Notes: a model not told the origin generated them from the letters alone. A stretch of DNA of 64,000 nt from Acidimicrobiia bacterium (GCA_035471805.1 DATIPS010000007.1:20769-84768), one strand, 5' to 3'. Counted from the stretch's first letter, positions 1-9,166 are shown. Numbers and translations are program-made.

Positions 1-2
1 AC

Positions 3-164
3 GAGGCGTTCCGAGCGGTGGAGCTTCCGGAAGGGGCCTCATGGCACGCGGAAGGATGGTCGGGTGCGTTCCTGCCCTACTCCGCGGTCGTCCAACGTGG
101 GTCGGGGCTCCTGGCGGAATTCTTCAGCGTGGTCTTCGACGGAACGCGTGAGGCGTTGAGCTGA
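3..164 (+). CDS. C-terminal end of an unidentified protein (partial)
   Basis: An open frame enters from the left edge and ends in TGA at 162-164, giving 53 residues of a protein whose start lies outside the window. The visible tail is rich in aromatic residues and ends FFSVVFDGTREALS. I do not recognise the family. It is followed at once by a heptamer repeat array and then by convergent genes on the other strand, so this is the last gene of a rightward unit. Coding status is inferred from the open frame and ordinary composition only. Confidence 0.45.
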   Translation, partial: EAFRAVELPEGASWHAEGWSGAFLPYSAVVQRGSGLLAEFFSVVFDGTREALS

Positions 165-190
165 GACCCAAATACGCCCGTGGTCCGAAG

Positions 191-259
191 TCCTGGGTCC
201 TGGGTTCTAGGTTCTAGGTTCTAGGTTCTAGGTTCTAGGTTGCAGGTGCAGGTTCGAGG
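191..259 (+). repeat. Tandem 7-bp repeat array (TCCTGGG then TTCTAGG)
   Basis: Seven in-register heptamers run from 191 to 239: two copies of TCCTGGG followed by five of TTCTAGG. They continue into degenerate units (TTGCAGG, a 6-bp TGCAGG, TTCGAGG) to 259. The array sits between the ends of convergent genes (164 and 306). The unit lacks the spacers expected of CRISPR. It resembles the second heptamer array at 62161-62223 in period and in its direction of drift. Confidence 0.85.
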
Positions 260-305
260 TCGTGGAGCGCAGCACTCAGAACCTGGAACAGGCCGCCGCC
301 GGCGC

Positions 306-938
306 CTACACGATCCTTCGGTCGCTGGCCCAGCGCGCCAGCTCGTAGCGGCTGGAGAGCTGCAGCTTCCTGAGCACGGCGGACACGTGTGATTCCACCG
401 TCTTGACGGAGATGGACAGCTTGGTAGCCACCTGCTTGTACGCGTAGCCGCGGGCGATCAGACGCAAGACCTCGCGTTCGCGAGAGGTCAGCTGATCCAA
501 CTCCGGGTCGGCCGGCGCAGGCACGGTGTCGGCGAAGGCGTCCAGCACGAAGCCTGCCAGGCGCGGCGAGAAGACCGCGTCGCCGTCGTTGACACGGCGG
601 ATCGCATCGGCCAGTTCCGCAGGCGCAATCGACTTCGTCACATAGCCCCTGGCACCGGCCCGGATCATGGCGATAACGTCTTCGGCTGCATCGGACACAG
701 ACAGGGCCAGGAACTTGATGTCGGGGTTGGTCTCGAGCACTGCGTTGACGACTGCCAGACCTCCGCCGCCCGGCATGTGGACGTCGACCAGCACGACGTC
801 CGGCAGCGTGGAGCGGATCCGTTCGATCGCGTCGTCGACGTCCGAAGACACACCGGCCAGGGCGAACACCTCGCTCAACTCGGCCTTGACTCCCGACAGG
901 AAGAGCTGATGGTCGTCGACCAGGAATACGTCGATCAC
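306..938 (-). CDS. LuxR/NarL-family response regulator
   Basis: This is a 210-residue cytoplasmic two-component regulator. The receiver domain (about 1-120) has the acidic pair DD near residues 8-9 and the phospho-acceptor Asp52 in the stretch LVDVHMPG. A LuxR-type helix-turn-helix follows (about 145-205: LTSREREVLRLIARG ... VKTVESHVSAVLRKL). The GTG start at 938 overlaps the TGA of the upstream kinase gene (GTGA), which indicates translational coupling to its partner kinase. The likely role is transcriptional control of envelope-stress genes such as the divergent PspC gene. That target is inferred from position and from LiaR-type systems. Confidence 0.93.
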   Translation of the reverse strand: MIDVFLVDDHQLFLSGVKAELSEVFALAGVSSDVDDAIERIRSTLPDVVLVDVHMPGGGGLAVVNAVLETNPDIKFLALSVSDAAEDVIAMIRAGARGYVTKSIAPAELADAIRRVNDGDAVFSPRLAGFVLDAFADTVPAPADPELDQLTSREREVLRLIARGYAYKQVATKLSISVKTVESHVSAVLRKLQLSSRYELARWASDRRIV

Positions 939-2191
939 GTTAGCCTCACAGACATATGTACTTCGGTTCCTTCCCCGGGGCCGCTGCTGATGACGGCTTC
1001 GCCACCGGCTCTCTCCATCCGACCGATGATCGACTCTGAAATGCCTTTACGATCCGGGTCGGTTCCCTCGAGAGCGAAGCCGCACCCCTGATCAGAAACG
1101 AACACGTCGGCCGTGCCGTCGGAGGCTTCGGCAAACACCGAGATCAGCCCGGCTCCCGAGTGTTTGGCCGCATTCGTGATCGCCTCGCCGGCCGCGGCTA
1201 CCAAGGCTCGCACCGCCTCGTCCATCGGGGCGTCACCGACTACCACGACATCGATCGGGACCTGATGGACCGATTCGAGCCGGGCCGCCGAACCCTCGAG
1301 GGCCGACCGCATGGTCTCGCCGTCCGCCGAAGGCTCGGGGCCGTACAGCCAGCCGCGCAGTTCACGCTCCTGCTGACGGGCCAGCATCGCCATCGATTTC
1401 GGATCATCCGTTCGCTGCATGAGAGCAAGGGTCTGCAGGACCGAATCGTGGAGATGAGCGGCCATCTCGGCCCGCTCTTCAGACCTGATGCGCTCACCAC
1501 GTTCCGCCCCCAACTGACCGACCAGCCTCCACACCCACGGACCAAAGATGAGCAGAATACCGGCGATCGTCAACCCCACAGCCAGAGAAACACTTCCCAC
1601 CAGTGCGTAGGCATCTACGGAGTTGAGATAGATGGCCAGACCACCGGTCATGAGTACCCCGCCGGCCATGATTCGGACCGCCACCGATCGCCAGTTGCCG
1701 CCTTCCCCCACGAATGTCTGTGTCGCCCATCGGCTCCGCCGTGACGGATCGACCCGCGACCAGGTCAGGGCAAAGCCGAACGAGATGAAAGTCGCCGACC
1801 AGACAAGCGAGTCGCCGAACCAGGATCCCAGGCTCCTCAACGTCAGAAGCACTCCGGCGAAGAGTATCCAGAGCGCCAACCTCTGACGCGGGAGCCGAGC
1901 CGCGAATCGCTCGCGCATCACGTCGACCCTCTCGGCGGGGACCTCATCGAGTGACAGGACCCACAGGACGCCGTACAACAGCAGTCCGATTCCGCCGGCA
2001 AATGCCAGCGAGACAAAGGCGGCCCGGACGTAGACGACCTCGATCTCGAGCACGTCGGCGATGCCGCCGCTCAGGCCGGCGACCATGCGGTCGTCGACGC
2101 TGCGCACGAAGGCGAAGCGCCGGCGCTGCGTTTGCTCGACTGTCTGGTCGGTGATCGAATCCTCCTCGGGCTTACGCGAGAATGATCCCAC
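935..2191 (-). CDS. PspC-domain sensor histidine kinase (LiaS/DesK-like)
   Basis: This is a membrane sensor kinase of about 418 residues. An N-terminal PspC domain (RSVDDRMVAGLSGGIADVLE) leads into several hydrophobic segments. A dimerisation/phosphoacceptor helix with AHLHDSVLQTL (His is the phosphorylated residue of the HisKA_3 class) and a HATPase_c domain (GEAITNAAKHSG, then SDQGCGF, then GPGEGTEV) follow. The gene ends in a GTGA overlap with its response regulator. The open frame extends upstream to 2434, but the first 80 residues are Pro/Arg-rich and run under the divergent gene. I prefer the GTG near 2191, which has GGAG about 9 bp upstream; an ATG near 2269 is the alternative. Fusion of PspC to the kinase suggests direct sensing of membrane stress. 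Confidence 0.85.
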   Translation of the reverse strand: MGSFSRKPEEDSITDQTVEQTQRRRFAFVRSVDDRMVAGLSGGIADVLEIEVVYVRAAFVSLAFAGGIGLLLYGVLWVLSLDEVPAERVDVMRERFAARLPRQRLALWILFAGVLLTLRSLGSWFGDSLVWSATFISFGFALTWSRVDPSRRSRWATQTFVGEGGNWRSVAVRIMAGGVLMTGGLAIYLNSVDAYALVGSVSLAVGLTIAGILLIFGPWVWRLVGQLGAERGERIRSEERAEMAAHLHDSVLQTLALMQRTDDPKSMAMLARQQERELRGWLYGPEPSADGETMRSALEGSAARLESVHQVPIDVVVVGDAPMDEAVRALVAAAGEAITNAAKHSGAGLISVFAEASDGTADVFVSDQGCGFALEGTDPDRKGISESIIGRMERAGGEAVISSGPGEGTEVHMSVRLT

Positions 2192-2303
2192 AGCAGAGAA
2201 CTCCACCCAACAAGGGATCACCCTCACAAAACCCTGATCTCTCAGGGAATCGGTGGGGCCATACCTCATAGACGGGACCGACGCAGTGCAGGACGATGCG
2301 GGC

Positions 2304-3476
2304 ATGTCAAACGAAACGAATCTCCAGCAGCCGCCCGCCGGCACCGAAGGACAGCCGGTTGGTGGTGGTGTAAGGGGTTCCCGCCCACCCCTCCGTCGAA
2401 CCGACGGGATCCTGGGCGGCGTCGCGGCAGGCACGGCCCGCTACTTCGACGTGGAACCATGGATCATTCGGCTGCTCTTCTTGCTGCTGATATTCCCGGG
2501 TGTCGGCATATTGCTGTATGCAGCCGGGTGGCTCCTGATTCCGGCCGAGGGAACCGACCACTCGATCGGCGAGCGGTGGCTCTCGAAATTGGGCGGTGAC
2601 AGCATGATCGGGACGATCCTGATTGTCCTCGCCGCCATCTGGCTGGTGGCCCTGCTCTCCGATGGAATCGGCGGGTTCGGACTCGCCGTTGCTCTGCTCA
2701 TCATCGGCATCCTCCTCTACAAAGGAGAAATCGGGCAGAGCAAAGGTTCCCGAGACCCGGCAGCACCCGTATCTGCCGGGATGCAACAGACGACACCGAA
2801 GGTTGAAACGAGAGAAATCATGCCCCCACTTCCGCCGACACCCGCATACCAGACACCTCCACCTCCCCCCAGGCCGAAGAGACCGCGCTCGATGCTCGGC
2901 CGGTTGACGTTCGCGGCGATTCTGGTCGGGGTCGGGAGCATGGCGATCCTTGATACCGCCGGCGCCATCGAACCCTCCAGCCGGCACTATCTGGGACTTG
3001 CACTCGCAGTAACGGCCGCCGGCCTCCTCGTAGGAACCTTCTGGGGCCGGTCGCGGGCGCTCATCGCTCTCGGTCTGGTGCTCCTGTTCGCTATGGGTGG
3101 TGCGGTGATCACCGACGTGGTGACCGACATCGAAGCCACCACAGAGCTGTATTCGCCGGCCTTCGTCAACGAGATCCAGGCGGACTACCACCTCGATGCG
3201 GGCAAACTGGTGCTCGACTTCACAGACCTGGACCTTGCCGGCGAGACCGTCGACGTCAGAGCCGACATCGGCGCCGGACAAATCGAGGTCAGATTGGCGG
3301 CCGACCAGGGAGCCGACGTCGAAGCCCGCACGGGCATCGGACGGGTGGAAGTCTTCGGACGCTCGAGCGAAGGCCTCGGAGTCGGTCGAAGCGACGACTT
3401 CGCCGGCACGTCCGGAACATTGATTCTCGATCTCGACGCAGGCGTGGGCGAGATCGTCGTGACGCAGGAGAGATGA
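2304..3476 (+). CDS. PspC-domain membrane protein with C-terminal toastrack/LiaF-like domain
   Basis: This 390-residue protein has an N-terminal PspC domain (RRTDGILGGVAAGTARYFDV, about 28-75), several transmembrane helices, a proline-rich linker (about 170-200) and two further helices. It ends in a C-terminal beta-rich segment with repeating short strands (VDVRADIGAGQIEVRL ... ARTGIGRVEV ... DLDAGVGEIVV), as in the LiaF/toastrack family. The start is the ATG preceding SNETN, because the frame upstream lies in the divergent promoter region. It is divergent from the PspC-kinase/regulator pair and overlaps the next gene by ATGA. A role in envelope-stress sensing or response with that pair is inferred from LiaFSR-like systems. 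Confidence 0.85.
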   Translation: MSNETNLQQPPAGTEGQPVGGGVRGSRPPLRRTDGILGGVAAGTARYFDVEPWIIRLLFLLLIFPGVGILLYAAGWLLIPAEGTDHSIGERWLSKLGGDSMIGTILIVLAAIWLVALLSDGIGGFGLAVALLIIGILLYKGEIGQSKGSRDPAAPVSAGMQQTTPKVETREIMPPLPPTPAYQTPPPPPRPKRPRSMLGRLTFAAILVGVGSMAILDTAGAIEPSSRHYLGLALAVTAAGLLVGTFWGRSRALIALGLVLLFAMGGAVITDVVTDIEATTELYSPAFVNEIQADYHLDAGKLVLDFTDLDLAGETVDVRADIGAGQIEVRLAADQGADVEARTGIGRVEVFGRSSEGLGVGRSDDFAGTSGTLILDLDAGVGEIVVTQER

Positions 3477-3742
3477 CGATGCAAGAACGACACCAAATGG
3501 ACATCCTTTCCCTCGTATTCGGCCTTCTGTTTGCAGCGCTGGCGTTCCCGGTTCTGGTAACCGACACACCGCTGGACTTCGAGGCCGGCTGGGTGGTGCC
3601 GGCCGTGATCGTCGCCATCGGCGTCGTCCTCGGCGCCAGCGCCTTCCGCAGGCGTCCGGACGAAGCGACGCTCGAATCCTCGGCCGACCCGGCCGTGGCC
3701 GCCGCCATGGGTGAACTCCCCGACTCACCCGAGTTCGAATAG
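3473..3742 (+). CDS. Small two-helix membrane protein
   Basis: This 89-residue protein has two hydrophobic segments (about 11-29, SLVFGLLFAALAFPVLV, and 40-58, VVPAVIVAIGVVLGASAF). A basic RRR stop-transfer and an acidic, alanine-rich tail follow. Its ATG overlaps the stop of the PspC/toastrack gene (ATGA), so the two are co-translated. The gene is followed by a strong hairpin at 3780-3809. No family is recognised. Co-expression suggests an accessory membrane subunit for the envelope-stress protein, which is an inference only. Confidence 0.7.
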   Translation: MTMQERHQMDILSLVFGLLFAALAFPVLVTDTPLDFEAGWVVPAVIVAIGVVLGASAFRRRPDEATLESSADPAVAAAMGELPDSPEFE

Positions 3743-3779
3743 CGGTCGCGCAGCGGTAACTCCGCCAAGACCAATACCG

Positions 3780-3809
3780 AGAGGCCGGTGCCCACAGGCA
3801 CCGGCCTCT
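3780..3809 (+). terminator. 13-bp perfect hairpin, probable terminator of the PspC operon
   Basis: The arms AGAGGCCGGTGCC (3780-3792) and GGCACCGGCCTCT (3797-3809) pair perfectly around a 4-nt loop, followed by CCCTT. It lies 38 bp after the small membrane protein and only 20 bp before the next ATG. It therefore probably ends the upstream unit, and the next gene would need a very short leader or leaderless transcript. Confidence 0.7.
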
Positions 3810-3829
3810 CCCTTGCTATCGTCGCAACC

Positions 3830-4819
3830 ATGCGTTTTGGAGCTTTCATACCCCAGGGCTGGCGTCTCGATCTCGTCGGACTCCCGGCTGAAGAACAATG
3901 GCCGGCGATGGTCACCGCCGCGAAGACGATCGAGCGACTCGGGTTCGAGTCTGCCTGGGTCTACGACCATTTCCACACGGTGCCGAAACCCACCCAGGAA
4001 GCGACCTACGAGGCGTGGACGCTCATGGCCGCACTGGCTGCCGTCACCGACACGGTTCGCCTCGGCCAGATGTGCACGTGCAACTCGTACCGCCCGCCGT
4101 CCTACCTCGCCAAAGTGGCAGCCAACATAGACGTCATCTCGGGCGGCCGTCTGGAGATGGGCATTGGAGCCGGCTGGTACGAGCACGAGTATCTCGGGTA
4201 CGGGTACGGGTTCGACAAACCGTCGGTGCGAATCGGCATGCTGCGCGAGAGCGTTGAGATCATGCAACGGATGTGGACGGAAGAAGAGGTCACCTACGAA
4301 GGCAAGTATTACCGGCTCGCCGGCGCGATCAACCAGCCCAAACCGGTGCAGGATCCGCACATCCCATTCTGGATCGCCGGCGGTGGAGAGAAACTGACCC
4401 TGAACGTGGCTGCCCGGTATGCCGGGTACACGAACTTCGGTGGCACGATCGAGAACTTCAAACACAAATCCGAGGTACTGGCCGGTCACTGCCGCGAGGT
4501 AGGCCGCGACTTCGACGCGATCACTCGGTCGGCGAACTTCAACGTGATCATTGGAGAAACTGAAGCCGACGTGAAGGACAAGTACGACTGGCACCTCGAC
4601 CACTACACCCCGCTGATCGGCGCCGAGCGGGCCGAGAGAACCATGCGGAACTTCGATGGACCGGGAGGACTCGCAGGCACGCCGGAGCAAATCGTCCGGA
4701 GCCTCCAATCCTGGGAGGCAGCCGGTATGGGCTACTCGATCGTGTACTTCGCCGATGCCGCCTACGACACCTCCAGCATGGAACTGTTCATGCGGGAGGT
4801 CGTCCCGCATCTGCGCTGA
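3830..4819 (+). CDS. LLM-class (luciferase-like) F420-dependent oxidoreductase
   Basis: This 329-residue TIM-barrel enzyme belongs to the bacterial luciferase-like/F420 family. Recognisable elements are FGAFIPQG at the start, ESAWVYDHF, ISGGRLEMGIGAGWYEHEY and PFWIAGGGEKLTLNVAARYA. Family members use F420H2 or FMNH2 for hydride transfer to diverse substrates; the specific substrate here is unknown. I start at the ATG at 3830 because the 14 upstream residues of the open frame are encoded by the terminator hairpin. The downstream acetyltransferase starts 7 bp after the stop, so the two form a unit. Confidence 0.88.
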   Translation: MRFGAFIPQGWRLDLVGLPAEEQWPAMVTAAKTIERLGFESAWVYDHFHTVPKPTQEATYEAWTLMAALAAVTDTVRLGQMCTCNSYRPPSYLAKVAANIDVISGGRLEMGIGAGWYEHEYLGYGYGFDKPSVRIGMLRESVEIMQRMWTEEEVTYEGKYYRLAGAINQPKPVQDPHIPFWIAGGGEKLTLNVAARYAGYTNFGGTIENFKHKSEVLAGHCREVGRDFDAITRSANFNVIIGETEADVKDKYDWHLDHYTPLIGAERAERTMRNFDGPGGLAGTPEQIVRSLQSWEAAGMGYSIVYFADAAYDTSSMELFMREVVPHLR

Positions 4820-4826
4820 GGAACAG

Positions 4827-6017
4827 ATGTCCGACCATGAGGAGCTGGTCGTCAGGGTCGGACGGCCCGAGGACGCCGACGGAATCGTCGCCCTGGTCAA
4901 CGAACGGATCGGCACGGAGGACGGGCCGGAAGCTCGCCTGACGCTCGACGATCCGCGCTTCGGTCCCGGCGGCTGGACGGTAGCGGCAGACGGCGACCGG
5001 ATAGTCTCGGTTCTCGGACTGTTTCCCGCCTCGACGCGTGTCGGGAGCGTCGCGGTGCAGTCCGCCTTCATCGAGTTCGTGGCCACAGCGCGAGACTACG
5101 AAGGCCGTGGACTAGTCCGGGACCAAATGGAGCTGGCGCATCGGATATCGGCTGAACGCGGCGACCTCATCATGTGGATGGTCGGCATTCCCTACTTCTA
5201 CCGGCAGTTCGGATACGAGTACGCAGTGCCAACGCCGCCCACGATCGCCGTCACGGGATCGGGGGTTGGGGCTGCCCCGGACCTGTCCTTCCGGGTGGCA
5301 ACCGCAGACGACATCGACACGGTCACAGCTCTGCAAGGCCACATGGCGGCCTCCGCCGTGATCGTCGCTGAGCACGATCAACTCCTGTGGTCTTGGTATA
5401 TCGCCTCACCCGTCTACCGGGTGGTGATAGCCGAGCGGCAGGGAACGCCGGTGGGAATGATGCGCATCTACGACGATGACGGTCACCCGCTCGTATTCGA
5501 CGTGGCAGCCGGGGACCCGGCCACGTTTCTCGCCCTGGCAGGGGAGGCTGCCGGGCCGGGCGGCACAGCCACCGTGGCGTTGAGACCCGGCCTCGAGGAC
5601 TTCGCAAGTGGCCTGGGCGAGACCGACCGGGACGGTTACGCCTACTACACGCGCGTCCCCGACCCCTGCGCGCTACTAGAGGCGGTGCTGCCGGAACTCA
5701 ACTTCCGGATGGCCGACTCAGGGGCAGAGTTCGAGGACGGCGAGCTCCTCATCTCCCTGTACAGAGAGTCGATAACCGCGCAGATACGCAACGGACAACT
5801 CGAGTCGTTCGGGCGCGGCGGCACCGTGCAAGCACCCGTTTCGCAAGGAGGCTGCGGCGTTCCCCCGGATCTGATCGCTCACCTCATCCTGGGACCGCTC
5901 GGCGCCCTGGAACTGGAGCGGCGCCACGCAGACGTCCTCCTGGGCAGACGACGGGAGTTGATGGATGTTCTGTTTCCGCCGCAGACGGTCGACGTTCAAT
6001 CGTGGGTGTGGCCGTAG
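4827..6017 (+). CDS. GNAT-family N-acetyltransferase (Eis-like architecture)
   Basis: This protein has 396 residues. The N-terminal GNAT domain (about 8-140) includes the acetyl-CoA-loop-like segment TARDYEGRGLVRDQM (the family R/Q-x-x-G-x-G/A pattern) and PYFYRQFGYEYAV. A second GNAT-like region and a C-terminal SCP2-like segment follow, matching the three-part layout and about 400-residue length of Eis-type acetyltransferases. The start is the ATG of MSDHEEL, 7 bp after the LLM gene; the longer frame overlaps that gene. The acceptor substrate is unknown. The gene ends convergently with the oxidoreductase at 6051. Confidence 0.8.
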   Translation: MSDHEELVVRVGRPEDADGIVALVNERIGTEDGPEARLTLDDPRFGPGGWTVAADGDRIVSVLGLFPASTRVGSVAVQSAFIEFVATARDYEGRGLVRDQMELAHRISAERGDLIMWMVGIPYFYRQFGYEYAVPTPPTIAVTGSGVGAAPDLSFRVATADDIDTVTALQGHMAASAVIVAEHDQLLWSWYIASPVYRVVIAERQGTPVGMMRIYDDDGHPLVFDVAAGDPATFLALAGEAAGPGGTATVALRPGLEDFASGLGETDRDGYAYYTRVPDPCALLEAVLPELNFRMADSGAEFEDGELLISLYRESITAQIRNGQLESFGRGGTVQAPVSQGGCGVPPDLIAHLILGPLGALELERRHADVLLGRRRELMDVLFPPQTVDVQSWVWP

Positions 6018-6050
6018 GAAGAGAACACGGGCACCCGGCGTGAGAGAACC

Positions 6051-7025
6051 TCAGACGGTGAGGACTACTTTGCCTCTGGCCCTTCGCCCGGTGAGCGACC
6101 CGAACGCCTCTTCGTAATCCTCGAGCCGAAATACGTCGGTGACCCTTGGATGCAACTTGCCCTCGTCCACCATCGAGAACAGCTCACCGAAGTTCTGCAT
6201 CGAGGCGGCCGGGTCACGGCCGGCCCAACTCCCCCAGAAGACGCCGACAATCGAGAGTCCTTTCAGAAGGGCCAGGTTCAAAGCGATCTCAGGAATGGGC
6301 CCTGCTGCAAAGCCGATGACCAGGAAGCGACCGTTCCACGCTGTGGAACGCAGGGCAGGTTCGGAGAGATCTCCCCCGACCGGGTCGTACACGACGTCCG
6401 CTCCGGCACCGCCGGTGAGCTCCTTGATGCGGCCGCGCAGATCCTCGGTCGTGTAGTTGATGCCCTCGTCGGCGCCCATGTCGGCGGCGAAGACGAGTTT
6501 CTCGTCTGTAGACGCGGCGGCGATCACCCTCGCCCCCATCGCCTTGCCGATCTCCACCGCCGACGAACCGACGCCGCCTGCCGCACCGAGCACGAGCAGC
6601 GTCTCACCCGGCTGCAGACCGGCACGCTGCTTGAGCGCGTAGTAGGAAGTCCCGTAGGTGAGACCGAATGCGGCGGCTTCTTCGAAACTGAGCTTGTCCG
6701 GCTTCGGCATCAGCGAGTGAGCCGGAACCTTCCATTTATCGGCGAACGCTCCGACGAGGCCCATCGAGATGAAGGGAGCTCCGATCGGAACGCCGGCAAC
6801 ACCTTCACCGACCGCCGAAACGACTCCGGATGCCTCACCGCCCGGGATGAACGGCAACTCCGGCTTCATCTGGTACTTGCCCTCGATGACAAGCGTGTCC
6901 GGGAAGTTGAGGGCGGCCGCCCGAACGTCGAGGACGACTTCGCCCGGCCCGGGAACCGGATCCGGCAAGTCGACGAGAGAGAGCTTCTCCGCCGGCCCGA
7001 GCTCAGAACAGACCACTGCCCTCAT
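6051..7025 (-). CDS. Zinc-independent quinone oxidoreductase-like MDR enzyme
   Basis: This 324-residue medium-chain dehydrogenase/reductase is of the NADPH:quinone oxidoreductase type. It has a GroES-like N-terminal half (PGPGEVVLDVRAAALNFPD) and a Rossmann domain with LVLGAAGGVGSSAVEIGKA. The structural and catalytic zinc cysteines of alcohol dehydrogenases are absent. It is the last gene of a leftward unit, starting 3 bp after the thiolase stop. Homologues in such operons reduce enoyl or quinone substrates. An acyl-CoA-pathway role here is inferred from the neighbours. Confidence 0.85.
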   Translation of the reverse strand: MRAVVCSELGPAEKLSLVDLPDPVPGPGEVVLDVRAAALNFPDTLVIEGKYQMKPELPFIPGGEASGVVSAVGEGVAGVPIGAPFISMGLVGAFADKWKVPAHSLMPKPDKLSFEEAAAFGLTYGTSYYALKQRAGLQPGETLLVLGAAGGVGSSAVEIGKAMGARVIAAASTDEKLVFAADMGADEGINYTTEDLRGRIKELTGGAGADVVYDPVGGDLSEPALRSTAWNGRFLVIGFAAGPIPEIALNLALLKGLSIVGVFWGSWAGRDPAASMQNFGELFSMVDEGKLHPRVTDVFRLEDYEEAFGSLTGRRARGKVVLTV

Positions 7026-7028
7026 GAG

Positions 7029-8210
7029 CTATGCCACCTCGAACAGGCCGGCTGCGCCCATACCGCCGCCGACACACATTGTGTTGACGACATACCTGGC
7101 GCCGCGGCGCTTTCCCTCGATGAGTGAGTGTGCGACCATTCGCGATCCGCTCATGCCGTACGGGTGCCCGATCGAAATGGCGCCACCGTTGACGTTGTAG
7201 ATCTCGTTGTCGATACCGAGTTCGTCGCGGCAGTAGATGGTTTGCACGGCGAATGCCTCGTTGAGCTCCCACAGATCGATGTCGTCGATCGTCAGATTGA
7301 AGCGCTCGAGGAGTTTTGGAACGGCGAACACGGGGCCGATTCCCATGATGTCGGGATCGGTGCCGGCCACCGCGATTCCCCGGTAGTAGCCGAGTGGCGA
7401 CAGGCCGCGACGCTCGGCCTCCCCGGCTTCCATCAGGACACATGCCGATGATCCGTCGGAGAGCTGACTGGCGTTGCCGGCGGTGATGGTTCCGTCTGGA
7501 AGGACGACCTTCAGGGAGGCAAGGCCTTCGAGCGTCGTGTCGGCCCGGTTGCCTTCATCCTTGCTCAGCGTGACTTCATCGATGCCGACTTCGCCGGTCT
7601 CTTTGTCCATGACCATCTTCTGAGCCGTCATCGGCACGATCTCGTCATCGAACTTCCCGGCTGCCTGAGCAGCGGCCACTCGCTGCTGGCTCTGCAGGCC
7701 GTACTCGTCCTGCGCCTCACGGGCGATTCCGAACCGCGCGGCAACTACCTCGGCCGTCTGCAACATCGGCATGTAGGCGTGCGGGTAGTTGGCGATTACG
7801 TTCGGATCGATGAACCTATCGAGCCGCATGTCGTTGGTCTGAACGAGGCTGATCGACTCGACGCCGCCACCAACGACGATGTCCATCTGGTCGTGAATGA
7901 TCTGCTTGGCGGCGGTGGCGATCGCCATCATGCCCGAGGAGCACTGACGGTCGATTGTCATGCCGGGAACGGTCGACGGGAATCCGGCGGCCAGGACCGT
8001 GGTCCGCCCCAGGTTGTATCCCTGGGTGCCCTGTGCCTGCGCACAGCCCATGATCACGTCGTCGACCTCGCCCGGTTCGATACCTGCCCGCTCAACGGCG
8101 TGACGCAGGCTGTGTGCGGCCAGCGTCGGCGCCTCGGTGTTGTTGAAAGCTCCCCGATAGGCCCTTCCGATAGGTGTGCGCGCAGTCGATACGATTACCG
8201 CTTCTCTCAT
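7029..8210 (-). CDS. Thiolase (acetyl-CoA C-acyltransferase)
   Basis: This 393-residue thiolase is of full family length. The nucleophilic Cys90 lies in DRQCSSGM, the His of [11 protein letters not shown] is present, and the second catalytic Cys lies in [13 protein letters not shown] near the C terminus. It performs the thiolytic cleavage step of beta-oxidation-type pathways (or the reverse condensation) in the cytoplasm. It is encoded in a leftward run with a 3-ketoacyl-forming SDR, a MaoC hydratase and an APH-like kinase. Together these give hydration, oxidation and thiolysis. Confidence 0.93.
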   Translation of the reverse strand: MREAVIVSTARTPIGRAYRGAFNNTEAPTLAAHSLRHAVERAGIEPGEVDDVIMGCAQAQGTQGYNLGRTTVLAAGFPSTVPGMTIDRQCSSGMMAIATAAKQIIHDQMDIVVGGGVESISLVQTNDMRLDRFIDPNVIANYPHAYMPMLQTAEVVAARFGIAREAQDEYGLQSQQRVAAAQAAGKFDDEIVPMTAQKMVMDKETGEVGIDEVTLSKDEGNRADTTLEGLASLKVVLPDGTITAGNASQLSDGSSACVLMEAGEAERRGLSPLGYYRGIAVAGTDPDIMGIGPVFAVPKLLERFNLTIDDIDLWELNEAFAVQTIYCRDELGIDNEIYNVNGGAISIGHPYGMSGSRMVAHSLIEGKRRGARYVVNTMCVGGGMGAAGLFEVA

Positions 8211-8251
8211 GAAACTCTCCTCATGTTCTCGTCGTGGACCTATTCGTTTGT

Positions 8252-9166
8252 CTAGAGGGAGAGGCCCAGCTTGGCGGCAGCCTGTCCGAGGAACTTCTGC
8301 GTTTGCAGGCCTCCCATCTCCAGGGCCAGCTGCCCTTCTTCGTCGGCGATTTCCGCCCAGTGCTGTGCGACTCCTTCAGGCGTGACCTCATCCGGCAGCA
8401 GGCTCACGCCGGTTGTCTCGTGGATCCTGGCGACTGCGAACGAACCTGCGCCTGCCGAGAGAATCGTCCGGCTGGGCGCGTCCTCTGATACGAGGTAGAC
8501 CAAACCGGCGGAAACCGACTCTGGAGTCAGGAGAGGGGCAATCGCATCGGGAATCAGGCCTTCCAGCATCCGCGTGGCAGCCGCCGGTGCAAGGCAGTTG
8601 ACCCGGATGTTGTACTTGGCCCCCTCGAGATGAAGAGTATTCATCAGGCCGACGACGCCCAGCTTGGCCGCCCCGTAGTTGGCCTGGCCGAAGTTGCCGT
8701 ACAGGCCGCTCGAAGAGGTCGTCATGACGACCCGCCCGTAGCTCTGTTCACGCATCAGGGGCCAGACGGCCTTGGTGGCGTTGACCGAACCCATCAGGTG
8801 GACGTCCACGACGGTCTGGAAGTCGGACAGCTCAACGTTGGCGAAGGACTTGTCACGCAGGATGCCGGCGTTGTTGACCAGGATGTCGACGGAACCCCAC
8901 TTCTCCTTGGCTTCCGCCACCATCGCCGTCACCTGATCGAAGTCGGTGACGCTGGCCCCGCTGGCCATTGCTTCGCCACCCCTCTCGACGATGAGAGACA
9001 CGACTTCCTGCGCAGCATCGCTGGATGATCCCGTTCCGTCCAGAGACCCGCCGAGATCGTTGACAACGACTCTTGCCCCACGTTCGGCCAGAGCCAGAGC
9101 GTGGGCCCTTCCCAGGCCTCGTCCCGCCCCGGTGACTATCGCTACCCGTCCGTCGAAATTGAGCAT
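8252..9166 (-). CDS. SDR-family 3-hydroxyacyl-CoA dehydrogenase-like enzyme
   Basis: This 304-residue short-chain dehydrogenase has the cofactor motif [12 protein letters not shown] (TGxxxGxG), NNAG ([10 protein letters not shown]), the catalytic Ser region ([13 protein letters not shown]) and YGAAKLG (YxxxK). It is longer than a classical SDR by about 50 C-terminal residues, as in the dehydrogenase part of peroxisomal-type multifunctional enzymes. The start is the ATG at 9166 with GGAGG 7 bp upstream; the longer frame overlaps the MaoC gene. Lying directly between thiolase and MaoC hydratase, it is the likely 3-hydroxyacyl-CoA oxidation step. Confidence 0.9.
   Translation of the reverse strand: MLNFDGRVAIVTGAGRGLGRAHALALAERGARVVVNDLGGSLDGTGSSSDAAQEVVSLIVERGGEAMASGASVTDFDQVTAMVAEAKEKWGSVDILVNNAGILRDKSFANVELSDFQTVVDVHLMGSVNATKAVWPLMREQSYGRVVMTTSSSGLYGNFGQANYGAAKLGVVGLMNTLHLEGAKYNIRVNCLAPAAATRMLEGLIPDAIAPLLTPESVSAGLVYLVSEDAPSRTILSAGAGSFAVARIHETTGVSLLPDEVTPEGVAQHWAEIADEEGQLALEMGGLQTQKFLGQAAAKLGLSL

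Noticed and set aside
191..259. CRISPR array
   Set aside because: Repeats are 7 bp and contiguous with no spacers, and no cas genes are present; the same holds for 62161-62223.
2307..3728. 473-residue frame antisense to the PspC/toastrack gene
   Set aside because: No recognisable domain, runs exactly opposite a gene with clear PspC and membrane motifs; long antisense frames are usual at this GC content.
3725..5086. 453-residue frame antisense to the LLM oxidoreductase and acetyltransferase
   Set aside because: It spans a terminator and two genes with strong family motifs and has low-complexity Ser/Arg composition.
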